From Conidiobolus incongruus B7586 (lineage: Eukaryota; Entomophthoromycota; Entomophthoromycetes; Entomophthorales; Conidiobolaceae): DNA of 17,324 bases. The notes under the pieces were generated by a model, which searched no databases, was not told where the DNA came from, and worked only from the letters and a program-made list of their open reading frames with translations. Positions 1 through 9,029 of the stretch are shown piece by piece. Location: the NCBI GenBank assembly GCA_000697335.1, contig JNEM01013746.1:1-17324 (forward strand), in the 5' to 3' direction. The position numbers and the translations under genes were made by a program. The number at the start of each line of letters is the position of its first letter. The first letter of the stretch is position 1.

Positions 1-568
1 ATCCCTTTAAATAAACACTCTGTTAATAAGCAAATATTAATTATTATAATAAATTATAATAGTATATGCTATTCTTATTTAGTTCCTGAAGGAAAATCAA
101 TTAATAGTAAACTATATATTGCTTTTTTAAATAAAAGTATTTCTAATTAGTGTTCTCAATATAATTTGAGAAGACTTATTATTTTGCATGATAATTACAA
201 AATACATAAATTTAAAGTTGTAAAAAATTTTCTAATTAAAAATAACTGGAAAGAACTACCACATCTAGTATATTCCCCTGATTATAACCCATGTGATTAT
301 AATTGCTTTAGGTAATTAAAAAACCAGCTTACAAGAAAGAAAATTTCTACAAGAAAATTTAATTAGTTTGTGAAACATCAAATTTCAGTCTTTAATAAAA
401 AGAACTGTTTTTTAGGTGTTAGAAGTTTGCTAAAAGTATAGCAAAAAGTTATTAATAATGAAAGAAACTATTAAATTTATATTATATATTTATTTTTATA
501 TATCGTATATTCAAATGTTTATTTATTTTTAATTGCAAAAAATTCCTATTATTAAAAATACAGAGTAA
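1..568 (+). mobile_element. mariner (Tc1/mariner) DNA transposon, 3' half, cut by the window edge
   Basis: This is the downstream half of a mariner element. Positions 181-300 read through the end of the catalytic domain: a HDN motif, then YSPDYNPCDY, with exactly 34 residues between the Asp of HDN and the Asp of CDY. That is the D34D spacing of true mariner elements, as opposed to D34E of Tc1. The C-terminus has QKVINN, as in mariner transposases, and the frame ends at 472-474. The right terminal repeat ends ...CAGAGTAA at 568, followed by a TA at 569-570, the usual mariner target. It aligns without gaps to 8276-7709 of the complete copy on the other strand. The frame is dead: it has several stops, two of them TAG where the other copy has Trp TGG. 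Confidence 0.9.
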
Positions 569-1873
569 TATTAATTAATTAATGATTAAATATTTAATAT
601 ATTTCTTGAATATTATATATTTAAAATAATTTCAATTAAATAATAAAATATTTCAATAATATATTAAACATTGATATATTTTGGATTTTTATAATATTTT
701 TTTAAAATTATTTGAAAAAATATTTTCAAATAATAAAATAATAAATTAACCTTTTATTATACATAATATATTGATTTTATATTGTTTATAATTTATAAAT
801 TTTACTCTCTATTATTAATATCTATTAGTTATTTTTAACTAGTTATTAAAAATCAATTTAATTTTATATATTAATATATAAGATAGATTTTAATAAAAGA
901 CTAAATATATATTTATATAAGATATAATATATTTCAAAAACATTCTGGAAAAAAATATAAAGTCATAATATAATATATAATTTAAGATAAAATTTAAATA
1001 AATAATATAATAAATATAATAAATAAGGCAAATAATAATCAAAAATAAATATTTATTTAATTCACAAAATAAATTATCTATGTTAATATAGTCACTAATA
1101 TATATCATTAGTATTATTAAATTAAGGGATTATTGAGCATATATTTTATTAATATTTTGATCAATTAATTGAATTATTTTAATTAACTTTATCTGAATAA
1201 TGAATTATATATTCTATTATAAAAAAATAATATATTTAAAAAAATTATATAAAATCTGAAAATTATTAAAAATATTTCTAGAATTTAATTATTTCATGAC
1301 ATATATTTCTCAATTAAAATACACAACTTATTATTATTTACTATTGATATCTTAAATTCAATGGATATTTCAAAATAATCATTTTAATTCAAATTACTTA
1401 TATAAAATAATTTAATGTAATTAGTTATTCATTGGTAAAATTAATATAATTGAACTTTTACCAATTACAAATTTCCCAAAAAAATATACCATAACTTATT
1501 AATTTTGATTTCACACATATTCTACAATATGTTAATAATATAGTTATTTAGTAATTTGAAATGAATATAATTATTATGAAATGTCATCAGTATAGATGAT
1601 AATATGAATCAGTTTTTTAAATTATAAAATTTATGGAAATAGGTATCGTAATAATAATAATCACTCTTATTATGATATATTCAAGGTACCCAAGTTTTTT
1701 GAATATAAAAATTTATTCAAATCATTCAAAAGAGAAAATGATCTAATGGTTGATTATTGATAACAATTTTGCTAATAAAAAATGTTAAAAATTATTGCCA
1801 TTAGAAAGATTTTGTGGTAAATAAGTTAAAAATCTCCCTTGCAAGGGCTATCTCAAGCATAATAATTCCAAGA
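569..1873. other. AT-rich spacer, no gene seen
   Basis: Low-complexity AT-rich DNA between the mariner end and the 3' end of the secreted-protein gene. Open frames here, such as a 72-codon one at 890-1108 on the minus strand, are made almost only of Ile, Tyr, Leu, Asn and Phe and look like chance runs. On the minus strand a possible AATAAA lies near 1708-1714, about 160 bp past the stop codon of the gene at 1874-2290, and could be its polyadenylation signal. Confidence 0.6.
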
Positions 1874-2290
1874 TTAAACAGAGTAACGATCAATATAGTA
1901 TGGATTATAATAATAGGAAGGTTCAGGTGACTGAAGATATGGACGGTATGGATTCCAATGATAATAACTAGCTCCGGAACTAAAATAATTATTACGTTGA
2001 GCAGAACCACGTTCTGGAATGATTCTCACTGATTTAGCATTTCTGATAGGATTAGGTTCAAAAAAATTGCCATTGGACAAGCCGACCTGATTTCCTTGAC
2101 AACTGTAACCATCATAGAATTGGACTACGAGGCCACCACCGTTGGTAATCACACGATTGAATTGTCCATCTCCAATTCCAAAGCAGCCGAGTCCTTCAAA
2201 TGTACTTTTGGTACCATCAGTACGCTGGATTTCAACGTGCTGTGCAGAAATTCCACCGATAGCCAAAGCAAAAGCAGTTAACAATTTCAT
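1874..2290 (-). CDS. Small secreted protein, beta/gamma-crystallin-like domain with Tyr/Pro-rich tail
   Basis: An intact, intron-free 138-residue protein. Residues 1-16 (MKLLTAFALAIGGISA, then Gln) form a clean signal peptide, so the mature product of about 122 residues is predicted to be secreted. Residues 33-91 look like a one-domain beta/gamma-crystallin Greek-key fold: an aromatic-x6-Gly motif at Y59 to G66 (YDGYSCQG), then NAKSVRII at 84-91, which fits the conserved Ser of the second half-motif. There are only two cysteines, C36 and C64, possibly a disulphide. Residues 98-138 are an unusual tail with about eleven tyrosines plus Pro, Ser and Asn. A decayed paralogue lies at 7038-7485 on the same strand. 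A TATAAAA and a 38-bp block shared with that paralogue lie upstream. What I see is the signal peptide and motifs; the fold is inferred from pattern only and the function is unknown. A wall or extracellular-matrix protein is one guess. Confidence 0.85.
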   Translation of the reverse strand: MKLLTAFALAIGGISAQHVEIQRTDGTKSTFEGLGCFGIGDGQFNRVITNGGGLVVQFYDGYSCQGNQVGLSNGNFFEPNPIRNAKSVRIIPERGSAQRNNYFSSGASYYHWNPYRPYLQSPEPSYYYNPYYIDRYSV

Positions 2291-2346
2291 GATTGATACT
2301 ATTTAATTCAATTTTTAATAATAAAATTTTGAAAGAAATTGATTGA

Positions 2347-2353
2347 TTTTATA
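2347..2353 (-). promoter_or_regulatory. Candidate TATA box of the secreted-protein gene
   Basis: TATAAAA on the minus strand, 57-63 bp upstream of the ATG at 2290. In DNA this AT-rich such a motif arises easily by chance, so only its position supports it. Confidence 0.3.
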
Positions 2354-2433
2354 TTGTAAATACAATTCAGATTTTCGTATTCAGGGTGTTCAAATTATAA
2401 TAAATTTAGATAATTTTTAAAATTAAAATTCAT

Positions 2434-2471
2434 AAGGGTTATATAGTAGATTAACTTTAATATTAAGGGTT
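2434..2471 (-). promoter_or_regulatory. Conserved 38-bp upstream block with two AAGGGTT boxes (copy 1)
   Basis: On the plus strand AAGGGTT occurs at 2434-2440 and again at 2465-2471, with a TATAGT-GATTAACTTTA core between. The same 38-bp block with the same spacing occurs at 7621-7658 upstream of the paralogue, 35 of 38 bases identical by my count, in otherwise diverged flanks. It lies about 144 bp upstream of the ATG. Read in the sense of the genes it is two AACCCTT boxes. A role as upstream activating site or core promoter is inferred from conservation and position. Confidence 0.55.
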
Positions 2472-2519
2472 GAGTTGCAATTTTGAAGTATGAAAATATC
2501 AATTTTACCACCTATATTA

Positions 2520-4287
2520 GTGGAAACATAATTTATTCATTCGCACAATATTTAATTTTATATCTTACATATTAAGACTCCTTGAAATGCATATTTAATA
2601 AATTGATATGTCAAATAGAAGATTTTTAATAATATTGAACATTGGCCCATCTGTAAATTCTTGTTTTTTAAATTGGATATTTTCAAGTAAATTTTCAAAT
2701 TTCTAAATGAAAATATAAATTTATTAATTGTGGATAAATCAATATTTGTGCATTAAATAATTTGCAATTTGTTTATTCCATTGAGAAAAGTTTATATACA
2801 AGTTTTTGAAAGTGATTAAGTATCAAGAATTTCAAAACCTTGTAATTGGTAAGCTTTTATATACTTAAAAGCATTAATAGTTTTATATATTTAGGAGTTT
2901 ATATTTGAGTGTATTATAACTTTTTATTACTTTTGAATTTAAAATTAATTCAAGTGATTTAAATTATATTTCATATGCTTTCCAATTGTTTTTTATTTAA
3001 GCATTAATCTTGTATTATTCTTAATAATGAAAAATTTGACAATAAAATATTATAATATTAAATTTTAATTAATAATATCATTTAATCTTTCAAGAAATTT
3101 ACTATTTCAATTAAAAGATATATAGAATATTTAGTATTTTCTAAGCATTTAAATATATATCACAAAAATAATTATTTATGCTTATATATAACAAATTTGA
3201 TAAAATGATTTTATAGAATTAATTATATATCTTTGCATTTATATAACTTAGTCATTACTTAGATATATAATGCAATATAAAATAAATGCTGAAATTATTC
3301 ATATTAATATATAAAACAATCATTTCTATTGTATCGGAATTATTTAGATAAATTGAAAATTTGAATGTTTTATAAGAATTTTTCAACATATTAATAATAA
3401 GTTATATAATTTTCTATAGTTCCAATTTAAAGCTTGATAATACAAATATGATTTATTAAATGATGAAAATAATTTTAATATGAGCAATCACAATATAATA
3501 ACCTATTCATGTAATTAAAATTTATATATAGCAAATTGATTATGAAGAATATAAAAATCAAATAAAATAAGTTATATTATTCTATTATAATATAATTATT
3601 GAATAATCATATTATTTTAAATATACTTATTGTTATATAACTCAATATTATTAATATTTGTCAAAAATTTATTAAATAAAATTTAATTTAAAAGTATATT
3701 AATTTTAATAAAAATATTATATTTTTAATAAATCAATTTTTAATACAAAAATATTATTTTAATAAAGAAATTAAAATTAATTTTTTTAAAAACCTATGTA
3801 AATTAAATATCAATATTTAAGATAATAGGCATATATTAAAGATATTTATTATTAAACATTTAAAAATTCCATTAATAACCAAATATATAGTAATATTTTA
3901 GAAATATTATATATTTTTAATATTTCCTACTTAAGTTATATATTATTTTTAAGATTTGCAATTATAATTGATAAAATATCATATATGCATATAAATATAT
4001 TATATATTATTTAAATTATTAATTCATTTGATTTAAAATATAATAATATGATATAATAGAAAATATATTGGCCAAATTGGCAAGTTATAGCCATTTTTCA
4101 AATATTTATTTTAAGTATTATCAGTTCAAAATTGTGATAAAAAGTTGGATTGTTCAATTAATTGAATAAAATTCAAATCATTAATTTTAAATAAGTTTAA
4201 GAGTTCTAATAATTTGAAATTTAGACAGTATTGTAATAATATATTACCTAGTGTTATATTTTAAATATACCCGTCTGTCTCGATTCT
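2520..4287. other. AT-rich spacer, no gene seen
   Basis: About 1.8 kb of AT-rich DNA without an open frame of believable composition, without RNA gene signatures and without clear terminal repeats. Composition changes at about 4260, where the next island starts. Confidence 0.6.
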
Positions 4288-4850
4288 ATAGTCAAGTGCA
4301 TATTACTCCTCATTTATAGTGGCTTTGTTGGCCCATAGTCAAATAATATTCTTTAGTTCCTATCCAAATCCAATGTAACTCATTGAACAAATTATTCAAA
4401 CCCTGAAGTGACAAGGATAGAGAGAGTTTTTTCTGGAAATTCTGCTACTTTGTCTCAACAGTAAGTAATATTTAAAACAAACAGGATTAATAGATAATTT
4501 ATTACATTGTATTACGAGTACTTTTCTAGTAACCATCTTTTTTGAAAAAGCTTATTATAAATCACAACACTAGTTTTAAACTTAGTCATAAATACTTGAA
4601 TTAATTCATTTATTTATTTGTATTTGACAATAACAATTCTTAATTTTAAATCCTATTTATGTTTATCAAGTTTTACATATTGAAATCTATTCAACATATA
4701 TATAACCAAATTATAACTGTTAATTTTTAAAATGAACTCACTTATGGATCCAATTATTAAGCTGGAAATTTTTTTGGTGAGCTGATATAGGACTTTTGCA
4801 CTGTTCGTGGAGATGATACCAGTGTATGTAGATTGAAATTTAAAACATAA
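4288..4850 (+). pseudogene. Decayed secreted serine-protease-like (trypsin family S1) gene
   Basis: A short island of higher GC that reads like a broken, intron-bearing secreted protein. From 4288 one frame gives a hydrophobic leader (VKCILLLIYSGFVGP). After two TAG and one TGA, each one C-to-T step from Gln or Arg, comes a stretch RIERVFSGNSATLSQ that resembles the trypsin activation site (R then [IV][IV]xGxxA). The leader's first codon is ATA, where an ATG would be expected. The frame meets a perfect donor GTAAGT at 4461. About 300 bp on, 4761-4850 reads FFGELI, a stop, then DFCTVRGDDTSV and RLKF, faintly like CGGSLI and AAHC plus following residues, with the His missing. A further frame at 5018-5105 (HDEYDAFVLYRF) could be the Asp region. 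The family assignment is inference from short motifs; that this is a gene fossil is better supported than which family it is. Confidence 0.4.
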
Positions 4851-5017
4851 TCAACTCTTTAATTCTAAAACAACTACTAAGAGATTGAATATCTCTATTG
4901 GTTTATATCGGATTTTTTTTAAATTGAACATAAAAAATATTTTATTCTAGTATTTAAAATCATTCAAAAATGTAATTTCAAAACAATTTTATTTGATTTC
5001 AAAAATATATATTATAG

Positions 5018-5310
5018 GATGGTAATTACAATTGATTTATATTTTGAAAATTTATATAAAATTATGTCATATTGGAAATTTCAACATGATGAGTATGATG
5101 CATTTGTATTATATAGATTTAAGTTGTTTTATAATATTAAAAATTTCTCAAATTAGAGATATTCTGTTTAAAATCTTGTATAATTATAATATTTTCAATT
5201 TTGAGAAAGATTATTTAATTATAAGGAAAACTATAAATAATATTAGGATTGATTATATCAGTTATCTTTGTATTGAAGAAATAATCTTTTCGTTCTTTGA
5301 TAATAAATAG
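5018..5310 (+). other. Overlapping open frames, doubtful hypothetical or 3' part of the fossil upstream
   Basis: Two frames stay open here: one of 92 codons from ATG 5032 to 5310, and one from ATG 5018 to about 5155. In DNA this AT-rich a run of 90 codons without a stop is mildly unusual but can occur by chance in a window of this size. The longer product is Ile/Tyr/Asn-rich with no signal peptide or known motif. The shorter one holds HDEYDAFVLYRF, which resembles the segment around the catalytic Asp of trypsin-like proteases and has the right order relative to the fossil at 4288-4850. I would not call this a gene without expression or homology support. Confidence 0.15.
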
Positions 5311-7030
5311 AATAATTATATATATTGATGAATATTTTCACTTGAATAAAATAATAATATTTAATATTATATTAGTTATTTTTATTAACATTCCAATTAA
5401 CTTTTTTCCATGATTTTAATTATAAAATATATTGATATTATATCAAATTCTAAATAGTAATGATGACTTTAAAATTCTATAATTCCTAATTATTTTAATA
5501 TATCTTTAGTATTTCCTTGAAAAAATAATAAACAGACTATATTTGACAAAATTATATAAAATTTTATATTTTAATATATTATTCATTATCAGATCTAAAA
5601 AGTTTTACCAAAAACTTAATAAAATATATAGATAAACTTAATCATAAAAACTAATTAACCTATCAATATTTAAGTATAACTTTAAAAATTAAAGGTATTC
5701 AAAGGTTTGATATTGTTAGATTTGAGGTTATAGGGTTGGAAAAATAATTTTATGAGCATTCAGTTAAATCTGATCTTGTTTATTAAGTCAATAATAAGAA
5801 TGGTATTTATACTGCATTGAAGCTAAAAAGGAGTAACAATTGATTTGTAATCAGTAATTATATCCATTACTATATTGAGTAGTTAGGTGTATATATTATC
5901 GAAATATAGAATAAAATGAATCAATTAGAACTATACATCAATTGTATGCTTAGTAATAATGTTACTATCTCATATTTGCAAACCTAACAATATATTAAAA
6001 TGAGGAACAAATATAAATTAATTTTTAAAATAAATTTTGCCAACAAATTAATGATAGCTTATATTGTAAATAATCTACCTCAAATTTTTGAGTTAATTGG
6101 TTTATACAATTACCACATTATCAATATATAAAACTTTGAAAGAATTATCTAATTAATAGAGTATTTTATAATATACTTTAATAAAAGAAAATAGCTTAAT
6201 TGATATTCAATTTTATGTTTTAAACAAGCTGGAAGTGTTAAAACCTCATCAATTAATTATATTCAATTATTAATATTTCTTTGAATTAAAAATTACAAAT
6301 TCATATAATCAATATATTTGAAATATGTTTATCTGATATAATATTATTCCAGACAGTTTTGATAAATATATATATGCATCTATATATTATAAATTTTTGT
6401 TTATTTAATATTATACAATCACTCGAATATTGTTGTTCAAATTTAGAAATTAAATTCTGTTATTATTAAATATTACAATTACAATTAAGAATATACATTT
6501 TAATAATAATAATTATTTTTATAGATTATTAGAGCAAAAACATAGTATTTAATAAGTTAGCAAGATTGTATCATTAAATTTTTGGAAAATTGTAATAAGG
6601 TTTTCAAACCTCACAGCTACCTAGGATTCAATCTAATGAAATCTTTATTTTCAATACAGCATTGTAAATATAATAACTTAGTTAGTCTCCATCAGTTCCA
6701 ATAGTTAATTTCATTTTATTCCTAATTTTTTCATATAATATATTTGAATGAATTTAATAAAATCTATTTTTTAAATACCATATTGAACCCATTATAAAAA
6801 ATTCTTTTATTAACTAATATAAAAAATTTATTAGAATACAGATCAATTGAAATTCATTAGTAAGTGTAAATCGTGTAATTATCTCAATTGATAATTAAAT
6901 GTGATTAACAGTATGAAATGAAAATTTAAAATTTTTTTATATGAGATTAATAATGTAATAATACAAAATACTGTAAAATATAACTTTACTATTTCAAATT
7001 TTTCAACTCAAATTTTATCCTTAAATAAAT
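5311..7030. other. AT-rich spacer with a faint decayed frame
   Basis: No intact gene. From about 5695 to 6225 one plus-strand frame keeps non-trivial composition (for example QRFDIVRFEVIGLEK and MIAYIVNNLPQIFELIGLY) but is broken by many stops. It might be an old gene remnant of unknown kind or simply a chance low-stop stretch. A small patch of higher GC near 6600-6690 gave no recognisable motif. Confidence 0.35.
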
Positions 7031-7037
7031 TTATACT

Positions 7038-7485
7038 TCACCGGAAAAAACCATCTAGATCATTTGAAGTTTGGTGGCAGTCATTAGGATGAGGAAGAAA
7101 ATCATGAAAAGGGTTAGCAGAGTCAAGATAACAATTATATGGGCGAGGATAATAATGATAGCAGTATAAATCCGAATTCAAATATGATGGACGTCCAGAA
7201 ACACAGTGTTGGATGAATCTGATCGATTTGGCATTTCCAAGATTTTGAGATTTTAAACCATATTGTTTTCTGTAACTAATACTATTTCCAGAACAGCCAT
7301 ACCCATCATTATAATTGAATTGCCGCACAAATATTAATCTACCTGATGGCATTATAAGTCCCTGGGTTAATCCCAAAACTTTCAGGTCCGGAACAAGAAC
7401 TCGCAGTTACATCAGTATGAGCGAGTTAAATGGTTTGTCCAGATATGCCACCAATAACGAGAGTCAAAGAAATTAACAATTTCAT
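7038..7485 (-). pseudogene. Broken paralogue of the secreted beta/gamma-crystallin-like protein
   Basis: The sequence is clearly related to the gene at 1874-2290. It starts with a matching signal peptide (MKLLISLTLVIGGISG then Gln), continues with DGYGCSGNS and NAKSIRFI in place of DGYSCQGNQ and NAKSVRII, and ends with a Tyr/Pro-rich tail (residues such as YCYHYYPRPYNCY). The reading frame is not continuous: there are about two breaks in the 5' third, so only a 112-codon frame (7038-7376) without the signal peptide stays open. The tail has extra Cys compared with the intact copy. The upstream block is kept at 7621-7658, and a mariner element lies just beyond it. The copies are direct repeats about 5.2 kb apart, so a tandem or dispersed duplication with later loss of one copy is the simplest reading. 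Confidence 0.75.
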
Positions 7486-7620
7486 AACATTTAATATTTG
7501 ATTCAATTTTGTTTAATATACAATTCAATTAAAAGATATCATTTCGTATTTCATTTTCCATCATTATTGGGATTTTAGGTTTTTTTTTGAAAATAATGAT
7601 TCTTAGATAATTATTTTTAT

Positions 7621-7658
7621 AAGGGTTGTATAGTGGATTAACTTTATTATTAAGGGTT
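7621..7658 (-). promoter_or_regulatory. Conserved 38-bp upstream block with two AAGGGTT boxes (copy 2)
   Basis: AAGGGTT at 7621-7627 and 7652-7658 on the plus strand, with the same core and spacing as the block at 2434-2471. It lies about 136 bp upstream of the start codon at 7485. Weaker similarity between the two upstream regions continues to about 7690, just before the mariner insertion at 7709. Confidence 0.55.
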
Positions 7659-7708
7659 CCTTTCAATTTTTCTGATTTCAATATCAATTTTCCTTAAAAA
7701 TTTAGCTA

Positions 7709-7740
7709 TTACTCTGCATTTTTAATAATGGGAATTTTTT
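7709..7740 (+). repeat. Left terminal inverted repeat of the mariner element
   Basis: Begins TTACTCTGCATTTTTAATAA and continues ATGGGAATTTTTT. It is the transposase-3' end of the element and equals positions 537-568 of the other copy in reverse orientation, with two differences. Confidence 0.85.
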
Positions 7741-7802
7741 GCAATTAAAAATAAATAAACATTTGAATATATGATATATAAAAATAAATATATAATATAA
7801 AT

Positions 7803-8836
7803 TTAATAGTTTCTTTTATTATTAATAACTTTTTGCCATACTTTTGGCAAACTTCTAACACCTAAAAAACAGTTCTTTTTATTAAAGACTGAAATTTGAT
7901 GTTTCACAAACCAATTAAATTTTCTTGCAGAAATTTTCTTTCCTGCAAGCTGGTTTTTTAATTACCTAAAGCAATTATAATCACATAGGTTATAATCAGG
8001 GGAATATACTAGATGTGGTAGTTTTTTCCAGTTATTTTTAATTAGAAAGTTATTTACAGCTTTAGATTTATGTATTTTGTAATTATCATGCAAAATAATA
8101 GGTTTTTTTAAATTATATTGAGAACACTAATTAAAAATACTTTTATTTAAAAAAACAATATATAATTTACTATTAATTGATTTTCCTTTAGGAACTAAAT
8201 AAGAATAGCATATACTATTATAATTTATTACAATAATTAACATTCACTTATTAATAAAGTGTTTATTTAAAGGGATTTGTAGAGGGGGTTGATTTAGCTT
8301 AATCTAATATTTTGATTTATGTTTTAATAAAGGATTATATATAAGGATTTAAAATTCATTAATTGTAATTATTTACTGTAAAAGTTTAAGCTTCTAGTAA
8401 TATTTCAATAAGTTTTGTTTAACAATAACTATTCTAACTTTTTTTAAGCTTTAGTTAAATTATAAGGTACCTATTTTACATTTTTATTTATTAATTTTAG
8501 TTTAAACTTTAAAATATATAAAATACTTATAAAACTAATATTAAAGTACTTAGATAATTCTCTAGCTAAAATAAAAAGGTGCTTTTTAATATATTTTTTT
8601 ACTTTATTTACAATTGAAAAAATAACAGTTAAAGTTAATTTTCTAGATTTTAACAAGTTTTGAATAGTTTCTCTCTTAATTTTAAAGTAATTTACCTAGT
8701 AATAAATTGTTGATTTAGATAATACTTTATTACCAAAAGCTGTTTGTAAATTTTAAATAATTTTAAAGGGTTTATGGTTAAGTTTTACTAATACCAAAAT
8801 AAAAAACTTTTGATGATCACTATTTAGTTTAAGCAT
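7803..8836 (-). pseudogene. mariner transposase, decayed
   Basis: Starting at ATG 8836 and ending at the stop at 7803-7805, this spans about 344 codons, the usual length of mariner transposases. The parts come in the expected order: an N-terminal helix-turn-helix region with AFGNKVLSKSTIY and later ARELSKYFNIS; a linker VPYNLTKA, like the conserved WVPHxL region; the first catalytic segment, where the family GDE reads INE at about 8350; HDN near 8090; and YSPDYNPCDY near 8000-7980 with D34D spacing. The first catalytic Asp is therefore Asn, a G-to-A type change. Several in-frame stops (one where Trp is expected) and a length that is not a multiple of three show it is inactive. The C-terminal Trp residues kept here as TGG are TAG in the copy at 1-568. 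Confidence 0.88.
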
Positions 8837-8889
8837 GATTAAATTAAACAACCAATTTTAAAAAGTTAATTTTTTAATCAAAAAAACTA

Positions 8890-8915
<26 letters not shown>
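8890..8915. repeat. (AT)n microsatellite inside the mariner 5' region
   Basis: A 26-bp uninterrupted AT dinucleotide run between the transposase start and the right terminal repeat. Confidence 0.9.
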
Positions 8916-8921
<6 letters not shown>

Positions 8922-8995
8922 TATATAATTTCCTATTAACTTTGTATATATTTATTCATTTCAAACTAATAATATGTTTGAAAAATCAGAAATTA

Positions 8996-9027
8996 AAAAA
9001 TTTCCCATTATTTTAAATTCAAGGTAA
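8996..9027 (-). repeat. Right terminal inverted repeat of the mariner element
   Basis: Read on the minus strand it begins TTACCTTGAATTTAAAATAA and continues with ATGGGAAATTTTT, matching the left end at about 26 of 32 positions. It is the transposase-5' end of the element. Confidence 0.82.
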
Positions 9028-9029
9028 TA

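Larger units (their letters stand above)
7709..9027 (-). mobile_element. mariner DNA transposon, both ends present, inactive
   Basis: A 1319-bp element, the usual size for mariner. The left end at 7709 starts TTACTCTGCATTT after a TA at 7707-7708. The right end at 9027 finishes CAAGGTAA before a TA at 9028-9029, which fits the TA target duplication of this superfamily. The ends are imperfect inverted repeats, about 26 of 32 bases matching. The transposase lies on the minus strand. Its 5' untranslated part contains an (AT)n run at 8890-8915. The element sits 51 bp beyond the conserved block upstream of the pseudogene at 7038-7485. The left 568 bp match positions 1-568 on the opposite strand with no gaps and about 95% identity. 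Confidence 0.92.

Noticed and set aside
890-1108. 72-codon minus-strand open frame
   Set aside because: It is almost entirely Ile, Tyr, Leu, Asn and Phe, the composition expected of random AT-rich DNA, with no motif or context.
1801-2010. 69-codon minus-strand frame with a hydrophobic product
   Set aside because: It overlaps the 3' end of the secreted-protein gene in another frame and has no start context or homology pattern; a shadow.
2096-2281. Plus-strand frame opposite the secreted-protein gene
   Set aside because: Antisense shadow of a gene with a signal peptide and a paralogue on the minus strand.
8471-8656. 61-codon minus-strand frame as an independent gene
   Set aside because: It is the helix-turn-helix part of the decayed mariner transposase.
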